Source of the DNA: Nemertoderma westbladi
Lineage: Eukaryota; Xenacoelomorpha; Nemertodermatida; Nemertodermatidae
NCBI GenBank assembly: GCA_032718475.1
Contig: JAUCBJ010002193.1
Location: 1-36,856, forward strand
DNA length: 36,856 nucleotides
Direction of reading: 5' to 3'
Translations under genes and position numbers: made by a program
Notes under the pieces: model-generated
Database searches by the model: none
What the model was told of the DNA's origin: nothing
Seen by the model: only the letters and a program-made list of their open reading frames with translations
Shown here: one piece after another, positions 19,359 to 29,520 of the stretch
Position numbering within the stretch: position 1 is the first letter of the stretch
Layout: the number at the start of each line of letters is the position of its first letter

Positions 19359-21068
19359 ATGAGCCAAGAGGGAGAAAGGACACCGCCGCGGACCCCGGAC
19401 GACAACCTAACGATCCGCGAGGCCGCGACGCGACGCGACGGTATCGACCCACGACGCCGGGTTCGTCGACGATAGACGATCCGGCAATCCACGCAGAGGG
19501 CGGCCGTCTACCACAGCGAGGGACGAGCGAGTCGAGAGAAGGGAGAGACGAGTTGACGCATGATGGCGGTCGACGTACCGATGTCGCCAGCCAGCCACAG
19601 GCCGAGGGCGACGGACGGCCCACCGGAACAGCGACGGTGGGGCCGCCAGTACGACGCCGAACACGGAGAGAAAGAGGGGATGTCGACGACGAGGACGTCA
19701 GAGTTAGCGACCGGCTCCGACGGGCCTACAACGCGACGAGGAAGCAGATGAAGGAAGCTAAAGAGGGAGCAAAACTAGACCAGGTGAAACTAGATCAGCG
19801 ACTAGGTGAGTCGAACAAACATTTTAACTATCTAGTTCGCTTTGGGCAAGGAGAGTTGGCGGGTGAGAGAGCAAGAGGGATTGCCACCGAACTGTTCGAA
19901 CTGTAGCAATCTAGGGGTATGGAGCCTGGTGTAGTGTACATAGGGCCATACTTAGTCGATGCCCGTGGAGTTAAGTTAGTGGGTTGGTCAGATCCGCACG
20001 AGGGCGAATCCGAGGTTAATTCCGAGGATTCGGTCTCGACAGTCAACGAAAATCCCGGAAAGCGGGGGAAAGCTAGCAGGACGGAGAGGCGACGGGAGTC
20101 CGTCGTGACCGATAAGTCCGCTACATCCTCCGCGAAAGAAAGAAGGGTGTTGGAGATAGATCTGGCGTTTCAGCTGAGTATTGCGGCGCTAGATCAGAAA
20201 GAGTTAGAGAGACAACTAAGTGAGGGAACAGCATTGTTAAAGAAAGAGAGAGAGTTGGCAAGGGAGTGTAGAGAGAGGGCCGAGAGAGTGGCGAGAGACT
20301 GTAGGGAGCGGGAAGAAAGAGAGATGAGCGAGCGTAAAGAGCGCGAGGAACGAGAGACGAGAATAGAGAGAGAACGCGAGGAACGAGAGACGAGAATAGA
20401 GAGAGAACGCGAGGAACGAGAGACGAGAGTAGAGAAAGAGCGCGAGTAACGAGAGACGAGGGAGAAGGCGGAGCGCAAAGAATGAGAAGCGAGAGAGGCA
20501 GAATTTGCGGAGCAAAGTTTACGAGAGGATAGAGAAAGGGAGAGAGCGGGAAAATGTGTGCGGGATGATATGCATGCCCGGCTAAGGGGGCTTATGCAAT
20601 ATCAGGCCAAACAGAAGCGCCGACTGGAACTGACGCTGATGGGACTGTCAGAGAGCGAGGCTGGCTCGGGTAGTATTTACGAGGAGCCAGAGGTAGTGAA
20701 AACGTTTGTTAATACCCAACTTACAGGCACTGGGCGAGAGAACCAGAACTGGTGTAGCCGTACGGGCGGGGGGGGGGGGGGGGGTAATAATAATACGTTA
20801 GCAGAAATTAATATTAATAGTACCGTAGTAGACAACCCTAATCAAACTTTTATTGCAGGAAATATTTTACCCGGTAATTTAAATTTAAATCCAAATAATA
20901 ATATTAATCTAAATACAGAAAATAATAATTCCAATTAAAATATTCAAAATAATCCGAATAATATTAATTCAAATATTTCAAATAATTCGATTAATAATTT
21001 AAATTTAGAAGAATTGTTGCTAGGAGCAACCGGAGAGCAAGGACGGATAGCGAGCCGTCGGTAGTAGA
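19359..21068 (+). pseudogene. BEL/Pao Gag N-terminal region, broken by stops and a frameshift
   Basis: An ATG at 19359 opens MSQEGERTPPRTPDD, a plausible Gag start, but the frame soon ends. From 19553 one frame can be followed to 21063 with only a few stops (19904, 20447, 20482, 20936 and at the end). It codes a basic part, then an Arg/Glu coiled coil of repeated EREERETRI units, then a Gly run, then an Asn-rich segment. The stop at 20447 lies in a repeat unit whose neighbours read gag-gaa, so it came from one base change. The layout mirrors the Gag N-terminus of the first BEL/Pao element at 7804-8793. Confidence 0.7.
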
Positions 21069-21674
21069 GATGGAGTTAGGGAGTCAGTGGGGTCGAACCC
21101 CGGGAGATTGTCATCGCCCCGGAGAAACGCACCGCACGCCAGGAGAGGGGTACAGGACGTACCGATACGAAGACGAGAACAGGAGAGGGGATCGAAGAGA
21201 AACTTCCCGACGGGATATAGCTGCCGATCGAGAGTACAGTAGTTGCGGGAGAGTCGAGATTCGAGAAGATTAAACTTAGATTCGGAAGGGCACATGCAGA
21301 CTGCAGGACATACTGTAGGCCTTACTGCACATACTATTATAGGCCATGCTGGGAGAGATATTGTAGGCGATAGGGTAGCGCGAACGACGGGATTAAACCC
21401 GGAAGTAGCTCTGAGTACATACCGGTAGGTAGGCAAGAAGTGGATAGGCCTATATCGTTACCAGCACAGCAGCATGACTATAATATCCAGGGACATAACA
21501 TATATCCAGGGGAGGGGAGAGTTATTGCAGATAGATGTATGGGCCCCAATATATTAACATAAACCCCAGTACCAAACATACCGGTGGGGGACAGAGTGAC
21601 ATTCCCCCATTACAATATCAACAATATACTCGAACAGCAATGAGAACATCGAACCCCCTGGACGAGAACAGGTC

Positions 21675-23510
21675 GTGCGACACGGAAATATGGAGGGGCC
21701 GTTACCCCCAATGATATATCCAAGACATAGAGAGTCAACAGACGGGACGGGCGGACCGCACCCAACGGGAGAATCTGTACAGCATCCATCGAACCCATTG
21801 GAAGCACAGGCGATGGAAATGGCTACATTAATCGATGCATTAAAGACCAGGATCGAGTTACCACCAGTCGAGCCATTTAAATTCGACGGAAGTAGGCCGG
21901 AAGAATACCTGCAATTTCGGCGCATGTACAGTAATGAGATATTAAGTAAGAACTTGACGCAGGCGGAGTGCCTAAAATATCTACAGGTGTATACAGGAGG
22001 CCCAGCATACGACATCATGAGGCAGTACCAGAGCATCGAGGGCGGCTTCACGACTGCATGGTGGGCGCTAGACAGGGAGTACGGGCACCCGGCCAAGATC
22101 ATCCGGCAGACCCTAAGAGGTATAACATCGGGTGGCCTACAGGATAACCCCGTCAGCATAAAGACCTTTGCGAACAAGGTCGAGAAGGCGTTAATCGTGT
22201 TGAAGACGCTAGACGCGCCATACGAACTCAACGCATCTAATAACATCACCGCGATAGCGCAGGCACTGCCGATCTGGTTACGGAGCAAGTGGAGGAAGAT
22301 CGCCTTCTCTACTCGGGAGAAGAAAGGTGCAGAACCAGGGCTAGAGGAAATGTCAAACTTCCTCAACTACGAAGCTGAGTTGATTACAGACCCAGTCTAT
22401 AGTGAGGATAGTTTGGGGAATGCGCCAAAGACCAAATACAACAGGCCTAAACCCGAACACAATCCTGCAGATCCATTCCCGAGAGTGAGACAGTCGCTAC
22501 CACACGCAGCCACACAGGGGGCTACAAGCCCACAGTTAGCTGGGAGTAGGGCCACACCGTGGCAGGGACAGAAAGAAAATAACACCACAAATAAACATAA
22601 TCCCAACATACCCAGTAGGCTGAATCCAGATAACCAAAACACTAAATCGGTGGATATAAACCTATGCGCGATACGTGAAGGACTATACAGGGAACGCTAT
22701 AATCCAGGATTCGAATGTCAATTACATCGGGACGGAACCCATAAGACCATTAGTTGCAAGCACTGGCAAGCATTGCCCAAACAAGATCGTATAGCCTACA
22801 CAGACGCAAACGGACTATTTCATCGATGTGTGGTAGAAGGACACAGATCCGGAGAGTGTAGAGAAACAGCAGACAACGAGACTGGAGGCCAAACAATAGC
22901 TACAAGCACGACAGTAGCAAGAAGGAAGAGGAAAGTACTACTCGGGGTAGTACCAGTGAAGATATCAGGAAAGGGCGGTCGATCAGTCACAACATTAATG
23001 CTGGTCGACAGCGGAGCAGCCTTCACGCTGGTGGAGAATTGGGTGGCCGAAGAGATAGGGCTAAAGACGAGGCTGAATAGGATGGCGGTAACTAGCGTCC
23101 CAAGTAAGGATGAGGTCCTAGAGATGAGAACGGGGTGGTGCAAGATAGCAGCGATAGCACCGGGATGCGATTATGGGGCGATGATCGACCCCATCCACGT
23201 GATAGAATCGATAAATATCAACGCCAGTCGACCAACCAACATTGAGGTCGAACAATATAGATTCCTGGACGGTATTGATTTCTCAATACCAAAGGTGGAC
23301 GTTAGGAAGGTGTCCATTATAGTAGGAATGGACTGCCCGACGGCCCACGAGAGAATGCAGACGGTCTTCGGCGAAGACAGACAGCGGGATCCGACGGCGA
23401 TCCTCACGCCGTTCGGATGGACGCTTAGCGGCCCAGTTAAAACCAAGATTCCATCCAGGGTGACGGAGACCTCAGGGTGCATGTTACCAGGCACCGTAAG
23501 CGCCACGTAG
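21675..23510 (+). CDS. BEL/Pao Gag (DUF1759-like) and aspartic protease, ending before RT
   Basis: A 611-codon open frame. Residues ~60-220 hold the DUF1759-like Gag core (VEPFKFDGSRPEEYLQFRRMY, then LTQAECLKYLQVYTGGPAYD). A His/Cys-containing segment follows near residues 345-400, and then the retropepsin-like A17 protease with LMLVDSGAAFTLV (catalytic Asp445, codon 23007-23009). The frame closes shortly after TPFGWTLSGPV, the segment that normally leads into RT, so RT was removed by a deletion and a stop follows within ~25 codons. The true upstream start may be earlier in another frame; the first Met is used here. Confidence 0.87.
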   Translation: MRHGNMEGPLPPMIYPRHRESTDGTGGPHPTGESVQHPSNPLEAQAMEMATLIDALKTRIELPPVEPFKFDGSRPEEYLQFRRMYSNEILSKNLTQAECLKYLQVYTGGPAYDIMRQYQSIEGGFTTAWWALDREYGHPAKIIRQTLRGITSGGLQDNPVSIKTFANKVEKALIVLKTLDAPYELNASNNITAIAQALPIWLRSKWRKIAFSTREKKGAEPGLEEMSNFLNYEAELITDPVYSEDSLGNAPKTKYNRPKPEHNPADPFPRVRQSLPHAATQGATSPQLAGSRATPWQGQKENNTTNKHNPNIPSRLNPDNQNTKSVDINLCAIREGLYRERYNPGFECQLHRDGTHKTISCKHWQALPKQDRIAYTDANGLFHRCVVEGHRSGECRETADNETGGQTIATSTTVARRKRKVLLGVVPVKISGKGGRSVTTLMLVDSGAAFTLVENWVAEEIGLKTRLNRMAVTSVPSKDEVLEMRTGWCKIAAIAPGCDYGAMIDPIHVIESININASRPTNIEVEQYRFLDGIDFSIPKVDVRKVSIIVGMDCPTAHERMQTVFGEDRQRDPTAILTPFGWTLSGPVKTKIPSRVTETSGCMLPGTVSAT

Positions 23511-24290
23511 AAGTAGTAGTAGAGTGGTTGTGGGCACCGAAAGCGCCACGTAGTTAAAAGAGTGGGTAGAGTTAGAGAGTTTTAGTTAGAGAACTAGTTA
23601 GAGCTAGTAGAGTTGGAGTTAGTAGAGAGTTAGAGAGTTCTAGTTAGAGCTAGTAGAGTTAGAGTTAGTAGAGAGTTAGAGAGTTCTAGTTAGAGCTAGT
23701 AGAGTTGAAGTTAGTAGAGAGTTAGAGAGTTCTAGTTAGAGCTAGTAGAGTTAGAGTTAGTAGAGAGTTAGAAAGCTAATAGAGTTAGAATTAGAGTCAG
23801 TAGAGTTAGAGTTAGTAGACTACGTAGTAAGTTAGATTTAGATAAGGTAGATAGTATGATAGCACAGGGGTAACACAAGAGTTTTAGCGCCTTTGAGGGC
23901 AGTATGAGAGGAGTATGGAGAGGAGCTGCTGGCGAGAGAGAGTGCGGACGAGTGCGATTCAGGTGTGGGGAGATAACAGAGTGGAGTTAGAGTGGAGTTA
24001 GAGCGGAGTTAGAGATAGAGTAGAGTGAGAAGCTAGAGTGGAGAGAGTGTTGAGGAAACAAAAATTGTGTGAGAGAAACCACAATTGGCTCGACACCGAG
24101 ATGCCAGATGTCTTGGTGCAACATAGGTGAAGTTGCACCAAGAGAGGGTAGAAATATCATACCCATAGGGAGCGGCCTGGAAAGCCGACTCCAAGAAAAT
24201 AACTCCACCCCACACCCGGTAGTAGACCGGGTTCCAGTGGAATTGAAGCGCACTCGAGGTTGATCTATCTTCTCACCGGGAAGATAGCAT
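23511..24290. repeat. 44-bp tandem repeat and untranslated 3' part of BEL/Pao element 2
   Basis: From about 23555 to 23840 a unit built of agagttagagagttctagttagagctagtagagttagagttag-type words (about 44 bp) repeats roughly four to five times. A purine-rich stretch continues to ~24050. Short open frames here are repeat by-products. In a complete element this space would carry RT, RNase H and integrase. Confidence 0.8.
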
Positions 24291-24300
24291 GGGGGGGGAG

Positions 24301-24865
24301 TGTTAGCGGATTCGATTCCGCTAACCACCCCATAAAGTTGGGAGATGGTGCGCCGGGCACGAGGTTGATTACCAATCAACCTCGTACCACCCCCAATAAA
24401 TGGGGGCAACAAACCACCAAAGGGCCGTATACAATGGAGGTCAGAGGTTAAGCCTCCAGGGAGAAGGAAAGTAACAGCAGCGGGGGGGAAACACTCCCAC
24501 AGAGGTGAAGGTGAGAAGTAGGTTATCAACCAATGTGGGGGCAGGAAAGGCATCAGCTAAGTAATAAGGCCAACATAGTGTATATTACCGGTTGGTGTTT
24601 TCATTTATTCAGTTAGTTTACTCAGTTGTTAGTCAGCTAGTTAGGGCAGTACGGTAACACTTTACTACCGTCACCGCCGCCATCAACCATATCATAATAT
24701 TCTGTTATCTCAACTGTGCTGTCTGTTATCTCAACGTATACTATATTTCATATATCTACCCATCATATATTACCGAACAGCAACAAACTCTTTTCCTATT
24801 TTCACTCACGGCGGGGACGCGTACATAAACCACATACCGGTCGGGATCCTCTGATCCCATTCACA
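24301..24865 (+). repeat. 3' LTR of BEL/Pao element 2
   Basis: Pairs with 18724-19302 over its full length. It begins directly after the polypurine tract. Differences from the 5' LTR are modest, indicating an insertion that is neither brand-new nor ancient. Confidence 0.92.
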
Positions 24866-25198
24866 GAAACCGAACTGCTACGAGAACCATACAGCAGTAT
24901 TTCTGTAGTTGTCAGTTGGGATACCACCTACCAGTATATGTGAACAGTTTAACGTTTAACGACTGAACGACTGCACAGCAGTACAATACAGCAGTAACTG
25001 CGGTCCCTAATACACAGCAGTAGTGCTGCGGGTGCCTGCAAATTTAAATATGAAAGAATTTCTACAAATTTAAAAATTGTTAATGCAAAAATTAATAATT
25101 TTCACCCCCCTTTCTATTTTCTATTCAGATTGGGTTCAGATTTGGTATAATTCTCGAGATTCGGTCCAGATTGGGTTCAGATAGGTTCAGATATGACT

Positions 25199-25519
25199 TT
25201 TTATTATTATTATTATTATTACGCAATAATTTTATTGTCCGTTTAAATCCTTTTTTTGTCCTTTTTTTTTTATTTTTTATGTCCTCCAAAAATCTAATGT
25301 TAGGTTCCATGCTACCGGTTTCTCTACTGCTGTTCTCTCAGGCTATCAGTACCGGTATTAGTATATATAGCACTATTTTGCTGCATTGTATGTACAGATG
25401 TGTGTATAAAGCAGGCATTTCTGTATTTTAGTACCGGTACCGGCAGCGGTACTGCTGTAGGCCTACTGTGTAGCCTACCATTTAAATACGGTACTGGTAG
25501 GCCAGGCCTACCGGCTGAC
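25199..25519. other. Non-coding flank with att microsatellite
   Basis: A short (tta)n run (25201-25220) follows the foldback arm. Several ACCGGT words lie at 25311-25520. No gene. Confidence 0.45.
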
Positions 25520-26130
25520 CGGTTGTTTTGGTTAGAAATTCTGCCTCATCTGTAACCTGCTCCTTTGCCTGATTTGTTAAAGTGACCGTTTATTGTTTTG
25601 GTTAGAAAGGCCCGCCTCTGTAACCTGCTCCTTTCCTTCATTTTGCAAAGTGACTGTTTATTGTTTTGGTTAGAAAATCCCGCCTCTGTAACCTGCCCCT
25701 TTCCCTCAATTAATTAAGTGATCGTTTATTGTTTTGGTTAGGAAATCCCGCCTATGTAACCTGCTCCTTTCTCTCAATTGGTAATGTTATCGTTTATTGT
25801 TTTTGGTTAGAAAATCCCGTCTCTGTAACCTGCTCCTTTCCCTGATTTGGTAAAGTGACTGTTTATTGTTTTGGTTAGAAAATCACGCATCTGTAACCTG
25901 CTCCTTTCTCTCAATTGGTAATGTTATCGTTTATTGTTTTGGTTAGAAAATCCCGTCTCTGTAACCTGCTCCTTTCCCTCAATTAGTTAAATGGTCGTTT
26001 ATTGTTTTGGTTAGAAAATCCCGCCTCTGTAACCTGCTCCTTTCCCTGATTTGGTAAAGTGACTGTTTATTGTTTTGGTTAGAAAATCCGGCCTTAACCT
26101 GCTCCTTTCCATCAATTGGTAATTGTTTTT
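25520..26130. repeat. 68-bp tandem repeat, about nine copies
   Basis: Each copy reads tgttttggttag, aaaatcccgcctctgtaac, ctgctcctttcc, then a short variable end. Two end-types alternate: caattggtaatgttatc and gatttggtaaagtgact, with the first and last copies more diverged. It lies inside the long crystallin intron and is non-coding. Confidence 0.92.
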
Positions 26131-26399
26131 GGCTATAAAATGAGTGTTTGGCTACGTCATGTGGTAATCGATTATCGACAACAACCACAAACTATTAAAT
26201 TTAGAGTCTTTTACCACAAGCGCATATGGAATTCTGTCTCATAGTCTATAAATCATGGAATCATGGAATGTTTTGGCACAGGCATAGTGAAACAAACTGT
26301 CCGACAGACCAGAAATCAACAAATTTTGAATGTTTTGGCATAGGCATGTTGAAATCAACTGTCGGACAGTCCAGAAATCAGCAGTCTGACAGTTTGAAG

Positions 26400-26530
26400 A
26401 AATACATACATAAAAAGTCATTAAAAGGACAATAAAAGTCATTAAAAGGACAACAAAAGTCATTATGCACAATTCGTAAAAAAGGAGGACAAAAAAAGTC
26501 AAATAAAAGGACATAAAAAATCACTGCCTT
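26400..26530. repeat. Short tandem repeat (cattaaaaggacaa)
   Basis: Units of about 18-20 bp containing agtcattaaaaggac repeat three to five times with variation. Two longer direct repeats (ttttggca-taggca-gttgaaa and gtc-gacag-ccagaaatca words) precede it at 26270-26390. Confidence 0.65.
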
Positions 26531-26809
26531 ATTATTATATTATTCAGATGTAGGAGACATCTCGGGCACAAAGCAATTAAAACACAATGACATTAAATAT
26601 CTATTTAAAATACACGACACAGATTTCTGATTGACTTACATGTGACCGTTCGAGTGAATAGTAAAAATTTAATTAAAAAACAAAATAAAATTAAATACAA
26701 AATTAAATGTACAAATTACAATTACATACGGTTAAATTTAATATATGAGCTAAAATCAACAGATCTATCTTAAATTGTTGCAGCGTAGGAGCGTTAACAA
26801 TGTTTGCTT

Positions 26810-28219
26810 CTAAAGTATTAACAGTACACGGTTATTAAATACATTTTGCACATTTACAGTTCTAGAATTAAATTGGTATAATTTGTACGAATGACCACGA
26901 GTTGTCGTTGGGGCTCGATGAAATATATGAATAATTTTGTATACCAACGTAAGGTCAATGTGTATTCTGAGCAATTCTAAGGATTGGAGGTTTAAAATTT
27001 CTAGACGCTTTAAATATTCTGCATTGGAATCCAAATTGCACCTTTTAAAAATCCTACGTGGGAAATAACGTTGGACGGACTCCAATTTGTCTGTGAGTCC
27101 TATGAATGGTTTATTGTTAATGAACGGATTCCACACACTACTACCGTATTCAATAATTGGTCTAGCATAGGTCTTGTAGGCTTGTAAAATAGCATTAGAA
27201 TTGGCTGTAGCAATATATCGGAACAAACAGTTTATTACTTTATAGCACTTAGTAGTAACATTTTCAATATGCTGTTTAAAATGTAAGTTATTATCAACTT
27301 CTACACTGAGATCACGGCAGCTAAGTACATTGCACAATACACGATTATCAATTTTGTAACTACAATTGTTATTATTATTTCCTATTATAAGCACATTGCA
27401 CTTGTGAATGGCAATATTGAGCTGCCATTTCTTTGACCAGCTACAAAATTCATCTAAATAGGCTTGTAATTGCAACTGTTTGTAAGGATTGTCAATAGTT
27501 GAAAATAATTTAGTATCATCGGCATATAATCTCACGTTAGTATCTGTAGAAATAATATCAGGCAAGTCGTTCATACAGCTATCATCAATACCTATTGATG
27601 AAAACTGATTGATAAGGAATTCACATTTATCAGCAGCTGTGAAAGCAGTTTTACCATTGTGCTTGAGCAGTGATATGGAATTAAAAGTAGCATGCTGCTT
27701 CTTATTTAAAAATTTGTAAAAGGCATTTGTATCACCACAAGTTAATATATTGAACTCTTGCTTAAGAAGAAAACTACGTAAAACCTCCAAGCAACGGACA
27801 TTATGTTCACAATAAATTGTTTCACCATTAGTGCGGGAGTGCCGTACCTTCCAAAGTCTGCGTTTTCTTGCTAGTAAACGCCGAATATGAAGAGGATGTC
27901 TACGTTTGTTGCTCGTTGGTTTATACTTAGGTACATATAGGTTAAAAGCGCTAAAAATAAATTTATTAAAAGCATTTAACGATGATTCAACATTAATTGC
28001 ATTAAAAACCGAGTTCCAGTTCACAGAATTTAAGTGGGCCCGTATACTAGGTAAGTCCATTTTCCTGAAACAAAACGTTGTGGATTCAGGTACTCCGTTA
28101 AACTCATTTGGGCTCAAATTAATGTTGAAACTAAACGAAGAATGATCGCTTATACCAAAATGTGGTAGACTACTGACACACGAGATAAAAACTTCCTCAG
28201 TAGAAAGTATAAGGTCCAA
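26810..28219 (-). pseudogene. LINE ORF2: endonuclease end plus RT with the palm deleted
   Basis: A 469-codon frame. It opens with the endonuclease end (HFGISDHSSFSF with the catalytic SDH motif), then a connector (HIRRLLARKRRLWKVRH, TNAFYKFLNKKQH). Then CMNDLPDIISTDTN jumps directly to VRLYADDTKLF. The RT fingers and palm that should lie between (about 200 residues) are missing, so this is an internal deletion with frame kept. The thumb and C-terminus follow (WSKKWQLNIAIHKC, RPIIEYGSSVWNP, LESVQRYFPRRIF). The usual final Trp-Asn-Ser-Leu-Pro motif is lost. Confidence 0.82.
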
Positions 28220-28760
28220 AATATCGTTACGTCTGGTAGGAAAATTTACTAGTTGGTTAAGACTACATCTGTTGATTAAGTTATTAAAATAAACATATAC
28301 TTTCTGTTGAGTAAAATTATCAGTTAACCAGTTATACTCGCTGAAATTGAAATCACCAACAATAGTAGTAGGGTATTGCTTATTGCACTGAGCAAAGCTC
28401 TTCTAATAGTTCACACAATAAATCATTATACTCATACACCGAGAGGCAATTTTTTATGTAGCATGAATCAGGCGGGTGATAAATACAAACAAAGCGAGAT
28501 TTAGATTTAGTGTTCAAATCGATTGTGATGCATTCAATGTTTTCAAATTTAGGTGGAATATATACCTTGGATGAGTTTAAGGAGAGATCACACACAATGG
28601 CAGCGCCACCACCCTGTCTTTCGGCTCTATCTTTATGGAACAATTCAAATCTAGACTTGTAATCCCCAAGTATAGTAGCATCCTGAACCCATGGCTTCCA
28701 CCACGTTTCTATAAAAACGAGTTATTTGAACTCGCCTTGAAGAAGAGCCTCAAATTATGC
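28220..28760 (-). pseudogene. LINE ORF2 endonuclease N-terminal part, frameshifted
   Basis: Frames here read FIETWWKPW (a LINE endonuclease TETWL-like motif, near 28690), FHKDRAERQGGGAAIVCD (28643-28590), CIYHPPDS, and after a frame change near 28375 the VGDFNFSEYNW motif and FPTRRNDILDLIL joining the frame at 28219. All endonuclease landmarks are therefore present but split across frames. Confidence 0.75.
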
Positions 28761-28861
28761 TTGTTTGGAAACGTCATTTATCGCTTGTGTGTTGCAATAG
28801 TAGCAAGGAATGGAGACAGAATCTGGATGTAGTTCCGGAGGTGCATGAGTGTCTCCACAGT

Positions 28862-29499
28862 TTAGTTTACTGAGGGTGTCGGGCAAAGCGAGGTTGGTGG
28901 TGAATTGCCAAGAGTAGTGGCCACAGCAGAGTGCTGCTGAGGACGGCCGCTAGACAACTGTGTCGGTGGTACTTCAGTGGGGTTTGGTGACTGTTTACTG
29001 GAAAAGCGAGGTCCCTGTAGACCTTTCCGACGGTGAGAAACCATAAGGCGCTCCGCAGCCGCGAAATCAGAGTCTGAGAGGTGAACTTTGGTTCGTCAGT
29101 CTATCTTTCCATTCTGTAGACAATTGCAAATTTTGTAACAGTTATTGGGGAAATCATATACTACCGAGAGTGTATAATTCTCGTATACATTTATATAACT
29201 CACCCGTTGCTAGTTTACGACGGTTAGATAGGACATTGTCCCTATCCTCAGTGCTGTCAAAGACTACCTTAAGAAGCGTTTTGTGATCCTTAGAGCCTGC
29301 ACCGTTGGTTAATCTCTGCGCAGAGACAACGTGTGCTGAGCTGCAGTCCATATGTAACAACATTTCCTGAACAAACTATGTCCGTAACTCCTATGGAAGG
29401 TGGAGGGGCGTTTTCAACAAACAACAGTTTTGCTGTTCGTTGTGAGTTAATGGTTGATTTTATTGCCTTGTTTACACAAGACTGGATGGTATCCTCCAA
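28862..29499 (-). pseudogene. LINE ORF1-like region, split into three frames
   Basis: Pieces at 29499-29290 (METIQ-like start, helical), 29363-29154 (AQRLTNGAGSKDHKTLLKVVFDS... NRRKLATGELY, the RRM-like region of LINE ORF1 proteins) and 29044-28862 (ERLMVSHRRKGLQGPRF). Order and position directly upstream of the endonuclease support ORF1. The frames do not connect. Confidence 0.6.
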
Positions 29500-29520
29500 G
29501 CTCAGAGAGGAACATTAGGG

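Larger units (their letters stand above)
18724..24865 (+). mobile_element. BEL/Pao LTR retroelement with Gag-protease only, complete LTRs and 5-bp TSD
   Basis: LTRs at 18724-19302 and 24301-24865 begin tgttagcgga and end tcaca, with the same sequence throughout apart from scattered substitutions and one short indel near the left third. The 5-bp gaaac lies directly before the left LTR (18719-18723) and directly after the right LTR (24866-24870). A polypurine tract (ggggggggag, 24291-24300) abuts the right LTR. Gag and protease occupy 19359-23510; RT, RNase H and integrase are missing and a 44-bp tandem repeat fills the remainder. It must have been mobilised by another element's enzymes. Confidence 0.93.
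18246..25198. mobile_element. Foldback hairpin element (~400-bp arms, 13-bp loop) split by a BEL/Pao insertion
   Basis: The left arm (18246-18647) begins aagtcatatctg. The right arm (18661-18723 plus 24871-25198) ends cagatatgactt and is its reverse complement with scattered differences: cctatctgaaccc, accaaatctgaaccc, ctgtaggg, ggttctcgtagcagtt and ggtaggttacta all recur inverted. Only 13 bases (18648-18660) separate the arms. Removing the retroelement leaves a nearly complete hairpin of about 800 bp. It has no coding capacity and starts 40 bp after the crystallin exon A donor. Terminal target duplications are unclear. Confidence 0.85.
26810..29520 (-). mobile_element. Jockey/CR1-type LINE remnant, antisense in the crystallin intron
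   Basis: The minus strand carries an ORF1-like part (29499-28862), an endonuclease in two frames (28740-28100) and the RT C-terminal half (to 26810), in the order expected of a LINE. RT is internally deleted. Exact clade (CR1, Rex1 or Jockey side) is not settled. The element is antisense to the gene, which would limit premature polyadenylation signals. Confidence 0.8.

Noticed and set aside
21554-22366. 270-codon frame on - opposite the Gag core of BEL/Pao element 2
   Set aside because: It is the antisense of a recognised Gag region and has no family resemblance of its own.
25520-26130. CRISPR array
   Set aside because: The 68-bp units are contiguous with no unique spacers of constant length, and the context is eukaryotic.
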